A stretch of DNA of 64,000 bases from Amycolatopsis palatopharyngis (lineage in GTDB: Bacteria; Actinomycetota; Actinomycetes; Mycobacteriales; Pseudonocardiaceae), in contig NZ_PQHZ01000025.1 in the NCBI RefSeq assembly GCF_003385185.1, forward strand, positions 1 through 64,000, written 5' to 3'. The stretch's first letter is position 1. Each line of letters opens with the position of its first letter. Under the pieces are notes generated by a model. The model was given only the letters and a program-made list of their open reading frames with translations. It had not been told where the DNA came from and ran no database searches. This document shows, piece by piece, positions 26,317-33,256 of this stretch. A program made the translations under genes and the position numbers.

Positions 26317-27117
26317 TTACGCAGCAGGCGGGGACTCTCCGCGCACCTCTGCGAGCAGCTCGGTGACCGCGGCCATGACCCGCGCGTTCGCCTCTGCGAC
26401 CGCGCTGCTGGTCGGGCGCGGGCCGGCCAGATCGGACAGGTCCACCGGCGGTCCCGCCACCAGGGTCACCGAACGCCTCGGGAAGACCTTGGGCAGTTTC
26501 GCGTCCGGCGGCAGCAGGTGGTGCGTGCCCCAGTTGGCCACCGGAACGACCGGAACGCCTGTGGTGAGCGCCACTTTCGCCAGCCCCGCCTTGCCCTCGC
26601 TCGGCCAGCCGTCGTCGCGAGTGGAGAACCCTGCCTCCGGGAACACGACCACGCACTCGCCGTCCCGCACGGCGTCCACCGCCGCCTTGTAGGCGAGGTA
26701 GGCGGCCCTGGCCCCGGCATCGCGTTGCACGGGGATGTGCTTGCCCGAACTCATCACCGAACCCACGACCCGGCCCGACCACAACTCCGACTTCGCGAGA
26801 TAACGAGGCACCCGGCCACCCGCGAGACAGAAGGCGGTCATCGTGACCGGGTCGGCGAAGGACAGGTGGTTCGACGCCACCAGCACTCCGCCGTCCTTCG
26901 GCAGGTGTTCGGTCCCACGGAAGCGCAAGCGCGCCCCCAGCACCAGCAACGGCCAGATGAGGTCGATGGCGAAGCCGAACCACCGGCCGCGCTCCCTGCG
27001 CGGGAAGCGCAGTCCGAGCCGCATCGCCTGTGTCCTGGTCAGGGGTGATTTCTCGGGGTTGGCGGCGTCAACATTCAGCTTGACCCAGCGGAACCGGGGT
27101 CTGCGCAGCAACAGCAT
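26317..27117 (-). CDS. 1-Acyl-glycerol-3-phosphate acyltransferase-like protein (PlsC family)
   Basis: A 266-residue acyltransferase. The catalytic HX4D motif is NHLSFAD (His and Asp), followed by the substrate-binding block FPEAGFSTRD and VVPVANWGTHHLLP; a hydrophobic segment FAIDLIWPLLVLGARL precedes the catalytic motif, placing it at the membrane. Members acylate lysophosphatidic acid or related lysophospholipids in glycerophospholipid synthesis. The assigned ATG (27115-27117) has no clear ribosome binding site; an in-frame ATG at 27024 (MRLGLRFPRRE) preceded by AGGA is an alternative and would shorten the protein by 31 residues. Confidence 0.85.
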   Translation of the reverse strand: MLLLRRPRFRWVKLNVDAANPEKSPLTRTQAMRLGLRFPRRERGRWFGFAIDLIWPLLVLGARLRFRGTEHLPKDGGVLVASNHLSFADPVTMTAFCLAGGRVPRYLAKSELWSGRVVGSVMSSGKHIPVQRDAGARAAYLAYKAAVDAVRDGECVVVFPEAGFSTRDDGWPSEGKAGLAKVALTTGVPVVPVANWGTHHLLPPDAKLPKVFPRRSVTLVAGPPVDLSDLAGPRPTSSAVAEANARVMAAVTELLAEVRGESPPAA

Positions 27118-27155
27118 GTGCGGAATTCGTCCGTTGGTGGTGGGTGGATGGGACG

Positions 27156-27329
27156 CTATCGGTCGGAATCGGCCTCGACGGGCCAGCCGGCCAGCTCACG
27201 CACAACACGTTGCGCGCGGACCAGTCCCGGGAGTTCGGCCGGGTCCAGCTCGCCGCGCTCGGCGCCGTGTTGCGCCTCGGCGAGTTTCGCCAACAGACCG
27301 GCGACATCGACGGACGACTGCTGCGACAT
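27156..27329 (-). CDS. Small hypothetical protein, 57 residues
   Basis: A short open frame beginning MSQQSSVDVAGLLAK and ending PVEADSDR, acidic and helical in appearance (AGLLAKLAEAQHGAERG, RAQRVVRELAG). The ATG at 27327-27329 has GAGGGG nine bases upstream; an alternative ATG lies three codons earlier. Codon use fits the genome, whereas the frame upstream of it is Arg/Ser-rich nonsense. It lies between the Ddn-like gene and the acyltransferase gene on the same strand. I do not recognise a family. Confidence 0.5.
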   Translation of the reverse strand: MSQQSSVDVAGLLAKLAEAQHGAERGELDPAELPGLVRAQRVVRELAGWPVEADSDR

Positions 27330-27442
27330 CTTCCTCATCCCCTCGGACAGCTGGGCGACGGTGTGTGACGAAGCGGTTGCAGAAGAAGCGGTGGCCTGAG
27401 AACCGACAAGCGTGTTCCACGTTAGCGGCCCTGGCAACCGAA

Positions 27443-27474
27443 CACCCTCCCGGGGCATCGGCCGCGGGAGGGTG
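27443..27474 (-). terminator. Perfect 10-bp hairpin after the Ddn-like gene
   Basis: CACCCTCCCG (27443-27452) pairs perfectly with CGGGAGGGTG (27465-27474), loop 12 nt, starting 16 nt past the stop at 27490 on the minus strand. Confidence 0.7.
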
Positions 27475-27489
27475 CGTTCGTCGTCCGGC

Positions 27490-27897
27490 TCAGGAAGCGC
27501 GTTCCAGGATGACCACGGGAATCTCCCGATCGGTCTTCTTCTGGTACTCGTCGTAGTCCGGCCAGACCGACACCAGCCTCGGCCACACCGAGGCCTTCTC
27601 CTCGCTGTCGGCCGTACGTGCCCTCGCGGTGAACTTGTCCGCACCGACCTGCACGCCGACCTCGGGGTTCGCCTGCAGGTTCAGGTACCAGCCAGGGTGG
27701 GTGTCTGCGCCGCCCTTCGATGCGACCACGACGTGATTGCCCTCGTGTTCCTGGTAGATCAGGGCGAACTTGCGGTCCTCACCGGTTTTGCGCCCCTTCG
27801 TGGTCAGGATCAGGACAGGGGCACCCTTCTCCCAGATGTGCCCGACCTCGCCGTCGGTCTCCTCGTAGCGCCGAACGTGCTCGTCACCGAACAGCAT
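27490..27897 (-). CDS. Deazaflavin (F420)-dependent nitroreductase-family protein (Ddn-like)
   Basis: A 135-residue split beta-barrel protein of the actinobacterial Ddn/nitroreductase family. The conserved blocks are seen: APVLILTTKGRKTGEDRK (cofactor phosphate region), ALIYQEHEGNHVVVASKGG, HPGWYLNLQANPEVGVQVG and FTARARTADSEEKASVWP. Members use reduced F420 to reduce quinones or nitro compounds; some bind lipids or lack activity. Ribosome binding site GGAAGG precedes ATG 27895-27897. A perfect hairpin terminates the gene and the threonine-dehydratase stop lies 47 nt upstream. Confidence 0.88.
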   Translation of the reverse strand: MLFGDEHVRRYEETDGEVGHIWEKGAPVLILTTKGRKTGEDRKFALIYQEHEGNHVVVASKGGADTHPGWYLNLQANPEVGVQVGADKFTARARTADSEEKASVWPRLVSVWPDYDEYQKKTDREIPVVILERAS

Positions 27898-27944
27898 GGA
27901 CCTTCCTTTCAGCCAACTCGTGAGAACTCAACTACCCAGCCACG

Positions 27945-28919
27945 CTACTGCGACGAACCCGCTGCCCGCTGCCCGAGCACGTCGGCCAGCAGCGTCGGTT
28001 CCACGTTGCCGCCGGAAACCACCACGACCGTGCGGCCAACCGGAAGTTCGGCGGCGTGATCGAGGTACGCGGCAAGTCCGACGGCGCCGCTGGGCTCGGC
28101 CACCAGCCTGCCCTTGCGGGCGAGCACCGACATCGCCGAGCGGATCTGGTCCTCGCCGACAGTCACGATCCCGTCGAGCACTGTGCGCAGGTGCGCGAAG
28201 GTCAGTTCAGACGGCTGCGAACGCAGGCCGTCGGCCACGGTCCGCGCCCTGTCCTCGATCGGCCAGTCCACCAGCGAGCCGGCCAGCAGGCTCTCCCTGG
28301 CGTCACCCGCCAGCTCGGGCTCCACACCGAAAACGGCCGCATTCGGGCACAACGCCCTGATCGCGGTGCCCACTCCGGACGCGAGACCGCCACCGCTGAC
28401 CGGAATGAGCACGAGTTCCACGTCAGGCAGGTCGGTACCGATCTCCAGCCCGGCCGTCCCCTGCCCGGCGATGACGTCGGGATGGTCGAACGGCGGGACC
28501 AGCACACAACCGATCCGCTCGACGATCTCCGCGGCGGCCGACTCCCGCTCGGCGATGGGTACGAGCACGACCTCGGCACCGTAGTCGCGCGTCCGGTCGA
28601 TCTTGACCTGCGGAGTCACGTCCGGCATCACGATGTGAGCCTTGACGCCGACGGCTCGCGCCGCGTATGCGACGGCCTGCGCGTGATTGCCGCTGGAGTA
28701 GGCCACGACGCCGCGAGCACGGGCGTTCTCGTCAAGCCGGGCGATCGCGTTCGTGGCGCCGCGCAGTTTGAAAGCACCGATCGGCTGGAGGCTCTCCGGT
28801 TTCAACCAGAGCGGCCGGTCCGGATCGGCCCAGGGACACGGTAGGAGTGGAGTGTGGACGACAGCGTGGCGAATGCGCTCGGCTGCGTCCCGGATGTCCT
28901 CGATGTTCACCAGTTGCAC
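27945..28919 (-). CDS. Threonine/serine dehydratase-like PLP enzyme
   Basis: A 324-residue fold-type II PLP protein. The Schiff-base lysine is in the block LQPIGAFKLRGA; the substrate loop is SSGNHAQAVA; the phosphate-binding glycine loop is VSGGGLASG; and the C-terminal VVVVSGGNVEPT closes the active site. Its size without an ACT domain fits the catabolic threonine dehydratase or serine racemase branch rather than the biosynthetic IlvA. Start: GTG 28917-28919 (VQLVNIEDIRDAA) with GGTGG upstream; the ORF continues further but without homology. It is downstream of the scar at 29027-29097, from which a strong hairpin separates it. Confidence 0.88.
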   Translation of the reverse strand: MQLVNIEDIRDAAERIRHAVVHTPLLPCPWADPDRPLWLKPESLQPIGAFKLRGATNAIARLDENARARGVVAYSSGNHAQAVAYAARAVGVKAHIVMPDVTPQVKIDRTRDYGAEVVLVPIAERESAAAEIVERIGCVLVPPFDHPDVIAGQGTAGLEIGTDLPDVELVLIPVSGGGLASGVGTAIRALCPNAAVFGVEPELAGDARESLLAGSLVDWPIEDRARTVADGLRSQPSELTFAHLRTVLDGIVTVGEDQIRSAMSVLARKGRLVAEPSGAVGLAAYLDHAAELPVGRTVVVVSGGNVEPTLLADVLGQRAAGSSQ

Positions 28920-28962
28920 GCCACCAGTGTGCCGGAAACGGCAGCCGGATGACGCCGTAAGG

Positions 28963-29002
28963 AGCGGCGCGGACACGTCCCGGCAGACGTGCCCGCGCCG
29001 CT
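28963..29002 (-). terminator. Strong composite hairpin, terminator left from the deleted isomerase gene
   Basis: AGCGGCGCGG (28963-28972) pairs perfectly with CCGCGCCGCT (28993-29002), and inside it CACGT (28974-28978) pairs with ACGTG (28987-28991), giving a 15-bp stem with one mismatch. It starts 25 nt after the stop codon of the pseudogene on the minus strand, where a terminator of the original gene would be. Confidence 0.7.
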
Positions 29003-29026
29003 GTCTCGGATGGTTCTCGGACCAGC

Positions 29027-29097
29027 TCAGAACCGCATGTTGCGCAGATACTCGTAGCTACGGCTCGCGCTGACCAGCGGCTTCGCCGGCCGGTCAT
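29027..29097 (-). pseudogene. Deletion remnant of a sugar phosphate isomerase gene
   Basis: On the minus strand an ATG (29095-29097) with ribosome binding site GGAGAG six bases upstream is followed almost at once, in the wrong frame, by the last codons of a TIM-barrel isomerase, ending at TGA 29027-29029. In the shifted frame the peptide is DRPAKPLVSASRSYEYLRN followed by MRF. It aligns with the C-terminus of the isomerase at 346-1224 (DQPTDALNTAEVGYKYLAD, LRF): 9 of 22 positions are identical by eye. Upstream stands a LacI-type operator and downstream a strong hairpin, so both gene ends are intact and the middle is missing. No functional product is expected. Confidence 0.65.
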
Positions 29098-29122
29098 GCG
29101 ATTCTCTCCGTTGAGTAGTCGT

Positions 29123-29136
29123 TGAAAGCGCTTACT
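29123..29136. promoter_or_regulatory. LacI-type operator upstream of the isomerase remnant
   Basis: TGAAAGCGCTTACT differs at two positions from the perfect palindrome TGAAAGCGCTTTCA, the classic LacI-family operator shape with central CG. It shares the 9-mer TGAAAGCGC (reverse strand GCGCTTTCA) with the tandem sites next to the lacI gene at 32054-32080. It lies 26 nt upstream of the remnant start codon, between it and the ABC ATPase stop. Confidence 0.6.
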
Positions 29137-29208
29137 CGGACGTGCCTGATCGCCGGGTATTCAGTTGTGGGCGCAGCTGTACTGATTGTTCGGTGCTACC
29201 TGCCGACC

Positions 29209-30042
29209 TCAGTCGGCAGCGGAGGCGGCCCCCAGGTGGGCCCTGATCTGCTTGGTGGCCCTGGCGAACTCGGGCTCGGCCATGGTCGCGCCGTAGTCCC
29301 GGTTCGCCGGGAGATCGACGTCGATCACCCCGGCCACCGTGCCGGGCCGCGCGGTCATCATGACCACGCGGTCGGCGAGATAAACCGCCTCCGCGATCGA
29401 GTGCGTCACCAACAGGACGGTCGTGCCGGTCTCCTGCCAGATGCGCCGCAGCTCGACGTTCATCTGCTCTCTGGTCAGTGCGTCCAGGGCGCCGAACGGC
29501 TCGTCCATGAGCAGGACCGGGGGCCGGTGCAGCAGCGCGCGGCACAGCGCCACCCGCTGCTGCATACCGCCGGAGAGCTCGTGCGGGTAGGCGTCCCCGA
29601 AGCCGGTGAGCCCGGTCATCTCGATCAGCTCATCGGTGCGGCGAGCTGCCTCCTCTCTCGGCATCCGGCGCATTTCGGCCTGTAGCAGGATGTTTCGCCG
29701 CGCCGAACGCCAGTCGAGCAAGGCGGCCCGTTGGAACACATAACCGATATCGCGCCGCGGACCGGCCACGGAATCACCGAGCAGCCGTACCTGACCGCTC
29801 GACGGCCGCAGCAGCCCGGAGGCCAGTTTGAGCAATGTGGACTTACCGCAGCCGGAAGGGCCGACGATCGCGACGAACTCGCCCTGCTCTACCCGGAGCG
29901 TCACGTCGCTGAGCGCGGTCACGTCCTTCCGCTTCGTGCGGAACCGCACCGCGACGTCGTCCAGTTCCACCGCGGCCGTCGTTCCCACGTGTGCTTCGCC
30001 CGAGAACTCGGCCCGCTCGGCGGTGCTGTTTCCTGGCCTCAT
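29209..30042 (-). CDS. NitT/TauT-family ABC transporter ATPase
   Basis: A 277-residue ATPase. Walker A GPSGCGKSTLLKLASG, Q-loop region IGYVFQRAALLDWRSA, ABC signature LSGGMQQRVALCRAL, Walker B VLLMDEPFGALDALT and the H-loop LLVTHSIAEAV are intact; the DEPFGALDALTREQM block is typical of the nitrate/sulfonate/taurine/pyrimidine importers. It follows the binding protein by 3 nt and is the last intact gene of the LacI-flanked ABC operon. The substrate cannot be read from the ATPase. Confidence 0.9.
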   Translation of the reverse strand: MRPGNSTAERAEFSGEAHVGTTAAVELDDVAVRFRTKRKDVTALSDVTLRVEQGEFVAIVGPSGCGKSTLLKLASGLLRPSSGQVRLLGDSVAGPRRDIGYVFQRAALLDWRSARRNILLQAEMRRMPREEAARRTDELIEMTGLTGFGDAYPHELSGGMQQRVALCRALLHRPPVLLMDEPFGALDALTREQMNVELRRIWQETGTTVLLVTHSIAEAVYLADRVVMMTARPGTVAGVIDVDLPANRDYGATMAEPEFARATKQIRAHLGAASAAD

Positions 30043-30045
30043 CCG

Positions 30046-31065
30046 TTATCCCTTCGGTGCCAGACCGGCGTCCCAGTACGCGCTGGGCGCCTCCGCGTTC
30101 TCGATCACGCCTGCCTCGGCGAAGATGTCGATCGTCTGCTGCCAGTCGGCCTCGTCGTTGACACCCGGCGCCAAACCTTGCGTGGCCTCGGTGTGCAACA
30201 GCTCCAGCGTGCTGGCGAACTGCTCGGAGAGCACCCGGGTGGACGGCAGTTGCTCGGAGGCGCCCTCCATGGCCGAAACCGCGGCGTCCTGGTCGGCCGC
30301 GGCCGCCGTCCACGCCTCACTGGACGCGGCCACCATCCGCCGCACGAGGTCCTCCTGGTTCTCCAGCGTCTCCAGGGAGGTGAGCAGCCCGTTGCTGTAG
30401 AAACTCAGGCCATGGTCGGCGAACCGCAGGTAGGACACCGGCTTTCCGGCCTTCTCCTGCATAGTCGGCCCCTGGTCGGTGGCGTAGCCGAGCAACGCGT
30501 CGGTTTGTCCCGACATGACCGCGGCCATCTTTCCCGCGGCGTCGGTGTTCTGCAGCGACACATCACCCTCGGCGAGACCGTTGGCCTTGAGGAACGCGGG
30601 GAAGGTCCGGCTCAGCGCGTCGCCCGCGGTGCTCGCGATGGTCTTACCCTTCAGGTCGGCCGGCGATTCGATGCCCTGCTCGCTGAAGAACTGCACCGAG
30701 GAGGGCGTCGTCTGCAGGAAGACACCGACGCTTTTCACGTCAAGTCCCTGACTGACCCCGGCGAGCAGCGCAGGAGTGTCCGCCCAGCCGAAGTCCGTCT
30801 GCCCCGCCGCGGTTGCCTGAACGGTCTTCTGTGAGCCCTGGCCTGCCCTGATCTCCAGGTCGATGCCGTGCTCCTCGAAGATGCCCTCGGACTTGCCGTA
30901 GTAGAACGGCGCGTGTTCGCCGTAGGGGTACCAGTTCAGCGTCAGGGTGACGCGATCCAGTTGCTTTCCCTCCGAGTTTGTCGTGGTGGCGGGTTCCGAC
31001 CCACCACATCCGGCGGCCAGCAGCAGCACAGCGGCGGCGCAGGCGGTGACTGCACGAACCTTCAT
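30046..31065 (-). CDS. NMT1/THI5-like ABC transporter substrate-binding lipoprotein
   Basis: A 339-residue lipoprotein: hydrophobic signal AVTACAAAVLLLAAGC with lipobox LAAGC. The fold landmark LNWYPYGEHAPFYYG, followed by GIFEEHGIDLEI, is the NMT1/THI5-like signature seen in binding proteins for pyrimidine precursors, riboflavin-like molecules or sulfonates; GWADTPALLAGVSQG and STAGDALSRTFPAFL also fit. Start: the ATG at 31063-31065 has AGGGAG nine bases upstream; the codon before it is a TTG. It lies between the permease and ATPase genes in one operon. Confidence 0.88.
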   Translation of the reverse strand: MKVRAVTACAAAVLLLAAGCGGSEPATTTNSEGKQLDRVTLTLNWYPYGEHAPFYYGKSEGIFEEHGIDLEIRAGQGSQKTVQATAAGQTDFGWADTPALLAGVSQGLDVKSVGVFLQTTPSSVQFFSEQGIESPADLKGKTIASTAGDALSRTFPAFLKANGLAEGDVSLQNTDAAGKMAAVMSGQTDALLGYATDQGPTMQEKAGKPVSYLRFADHGLSFYSNGLLTSLETLENQEDLVRRMVAASSEAWTAAAADQDAAVSAMEGASEQLPSTRVLSEQFASTLELLHTEATQGLAPGVNDEADWQQTIDIFAEAGVIENAEAPSAYWDAGLAPKG

Positions 31066-31080
31066 CAACGTTCTCCCTGT

Positions 31081-31959
31081 CTACATCGTTGTCGTGACGG
31101 TGTCCGTGCGGCGACTCGCCTGCCACGGGAGCAGGAGGTGCTCGGCCCACTCCACCACCACGAACAGCAGCACCCCCAGCAGCGACATGACCAGCAAACC
31201 GGCGAAGAGCACCGGGGTGTCGAGGTTTCCGTTGGCCTGCAGGATCACGAACCCGAGCCCGGCATCCGCTCCGACGAACTCACCGACCACCGCTCCGGTG
31301 ACGGCCATCGTGGCCGCGACCTTCAGACCGGAGAAAAGATGCGGTAGTGATGCGGGAAAACGGATCTTCCAGAACGTCTGCGCGGGTTTGGCCCCCATCG
31401 TGGCCGACAGTTGCAGCATCTCCGGATCGATCGACTTCAGGCCGGTGACCATCGAGATCACCACGGGGAAGAACGCCATCAGTACCGCGACGACGATCTT
31501 CGGGCCCAGCCCGAACCCGAGCCAGACCACGAACAGCGGCGCGATCGCGATCTTCGGAATCACCTGTGCGAACAACAACAGCGGGTACAGCGTCTTCTCG
31601 ATCGTCGAGGAGTACACCATCACCACGGCGGCGAACACGCCGATCGCCGCCGCGATCACGAAACCGAGCAGCGTCTCGTATCCGGTCGTCCAGGTGTGCT
31701 CCCAGAAGTAGTCCGGGTTGGCGGTGATCGCTCCGATGGTGTCCGCGGGCGAGGGCACCAGGTAGGGCTCGATCCACTCCGCCGCGGTCACCAGCCACCA
31801 GAGGGCGAAGATTCCGAGCAGGAGCGCGAACGGCCGCCAGACACGCTCGGCGAGGCCGGCCGCGCGCTGGGGCAGGCCGGGCCGTTGTCGTTCGGCCACC
31901 CCGCCGGGTGCGCTGTTCGCCGTCCGGTCGAGACCGTCCGCAGGGGTGTGCGTGACCAT
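31081..31959 (-). CDS. NitT/TauT-family ABC transporter permease
   Basis: A 292-residue permease with about six helices starting at FALLLGIFALWWLVTAAEW. The inner-membrane permease EAA-type loop is seen as LQLSATMGAKPAQTFWKIRFPASLPHLF, and AVVGEFVGADAGLGFVI is typical of the taurine/nitrate family. Start: ATG 31957-31959, with GGAGG eight bases upstream; the longer open frame to 32379 crosses the divergent lacI gene and is not real. It is the first gene of the minus-strand operon, divergent from lacI with tandem operators in between. Confidence 0.9.
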   Translation of the reverse strand: MVTHTPADGLDRTANSAPGGVAERQRPGLPQRAAGLAERVWRPFALLLGIFALWWLVTAAEWIEPYLVPSPADTIGAITANPDYFWEHTWTTGYETLLGFVIAAAIGVFAAVVMVYSSTIEKTLYPLLLFAQVIPKIAIAPLFVVWLGFGLGPKIVVAVLMAFFPVVISMVTGLKSIDPEMLQLSATMGAKPAQTFWKIRFPASLPHLFSGLKVAATMAVTGAVVGEFVGADAGLGFVILQANGNLDTPVLFAGLLVMSLLGVLLFVVVEWAEHLLLPWQASRRTDTVTTTM

Positions 31960-32053
31960 GACCCTCGCCTCCGCAGGCCCACACTGGCCTGGCACGTTAA
32001 CCTGATGTCCGGCTCGCCGGAACATCGGGAGACTTCGCTCGTTCGGTGTCGGA

Positions 32054-32080
32054 TGAATGCGCTTTCTGAATGCGCTTTCA
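32054..32080. promoter_or_regulatory. Tandem LacI-type operators between lacI and the ABC operon
   Basis: The 13-mer TGAATGCGCTTTC occurs twice head to tail without a gap (32054-32066 and 32067-32079) followed by A. Each copy is a near-palindrome of TGAAAGCGCTTTCA. The pair lies 95 nt upstream of the permease start and 91 nt upstream of the lacI start, so one regulator could control both directions. A 13-bp spacing puts the two sites on different helix faces, hinting at alternative rather than simultaneous binding. Confidence 0.65.
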
Positions 32081-32170
32081 GGTAGAGTAGGCATACCCGG
32101 TGAACCGGTCAAGGACTTCGTCCCCGGCCCCGGGGACGGCACCTCACTACGCGAACAGAGGACAGGGCGG

Positions 32171-33256
32171 ATGAACGACCGGCCACACGTGACACTCGAG
32201 GACGTAGCCCGTGCCGCCGAGGTCTCCCTCGCGACGGCATCCCGCGCGCTCAACGGGACCACCAAGGTCAAGTCCGACCTGCGCGACCGGGTGTTGGCGG
32301 CGGCGGCCGAACTCGCGTACACGCCGAACGCGCACGCACAGGCACTGGCCGGCGCGACACACCGCACCGTAGGCGTCATCTGCCACGACGTCAGCGACCC
32401 CTACTTCGCCGGGGTGGCCCGTGGAATCATGCGAGTGGCAGGCGAGAACGGCCTGCTGGTGATGCTCGCCAGCACGTTCCGGGATCCGCAGAAGGAGATC
32501 GCCTACGTCTCGACCCTGCGGGCCCAGCGGGCGTCGGCGATCCTGCTGATCGGTTCCGGGTTCGAGGACCGCGCCTGGGAACGGGCGCTGGCGGCGGAGA
32601 TCGATCCCTACCGGCGGGGCGGCGGGCAGGTCGCGGTCGTCAGCAGGCACCGGAGCCTGCGCGTGGACACCGTGCAGCCGGAGAACCGGGAGGGTGCGGC
32701 CGCGCTGGCCCGCGCCCTGCTCGCACTCGGGCACCGCCGGTTCGCCGTGCTCACCGGCCCGCGTGCGCTGACCACGGTCGTGGACCGGCTCGGCGGATTC
32801 CGGGAGGCGCTCGCGGAAGCCGGGGTGGAACTCGACGAACGGGCCATCGTCGAGGCACCGTTCACCAGGGACGGCGGACACGCCGCGATGAGTGAGCTGA
32901 TTTCCAGGGGGCTGGAGCCGACCTGCGTCTTCGCCGTCACCGACGTCATGGCCATCGGCGCGTTGACCGCTGCACGCGAAGCGGGACTGTCCGTTCCGGA
33001 CGATCTCTCCCTCGCGGGATTCGACGACATCCCGGTCGTCCGCGATCTTCTGCCACCACTGACCACGGTCGCGCTGCCACTGGAGAAACTCGGCGAGCGG
33101 GCGATGGAGCTCGCGGTACGGGACACCACGAGCTCCCGGAGCCGGATCCTGCGGATGGCGGGCGAGGTCGTCCTGCGCGGCAGCACCGCCCCACCGCCTT
33201 CGCCGGCTCGCGACGGCAGCGGCACCCGCGATGCGGAGAACGGTGCGACGCGATGA
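32171..33256 (+). CDS. LacI-family transcriptional regulator
   Basis: A 361-residue repressor. The N-terminal HTH is textbook: VTLEDVARAAEVSLATASRALNG at about residues 7-29, hinge region LAYTPNAHAQALAG, then the periplasmic-binding-like sugar domain (VGVICHDVSDPYFAGVARGI, AVLTGPRAL, VFAVTDVMAIGAL, LSLAGFDDIPV). Start: ATG 32171 after AGAGGACAGGGCGG. The tandem operators upstream suggest autoregulation and control of the divergent ABC operon. It overlaps the enolase-superfamily gene by ATGA, so the two are co-translated, and the ligand is probably the substrate or product of that enzyme. Confidence 0.93.
   Translation: MNDRPHVTLEDVARAAEVSLATASRALNGTTKVKSDLRDRVLAAAAELAYTPNAHAQALAGATHRTVGVICHDVSDPYFAGVARGIMRVAGENGLLVMLASTFRDPQKEIAYVSTLRAQRASAILLIGSGFEDRAWERALAAEIDPYRRGGGQVAVVSRHRSLRVDTVQPENREGAAALARALLALGHRRFAVLTGPRALTTVVDRLGGFREALAEAGVELDERAIVEAPFTRDGGHAAMSELISRGLEPTCVFAVTDVMAIGALTAAREAGLSVPDDLSLAGFDDIPVVRDLLPPLTTVALPLEKLGERAMELAVRDTTSSRSRILRMAGEVVLRGSTAPPPSPARDGSGTRDAENGATR

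Noticed and set aside
27330..27644. Upstream half of the 162-residue minus-strand frame ending at 27156
   Set aside because: Only the last 57 codons look protein-like; the rest crosses a terminator hairpin and the Ddn-like gene.
28732..29097. 121-residue minus-strand frame starting at the ATG of the isomerase remnant
   Set aside because: It has an authentic start signal but continues out of frame into the upstream part of the threonine dehydratase gene; composition is random and Arg-rich. Better explained as a deletion scar.
31960..32170. TPP or other riboswitch upstream of the THI5-like ABC operon
   Set aside because: I looked for the CUGAGA-type TPP core on the minus strand and did not find it; tandem LacI operators explain the control better.
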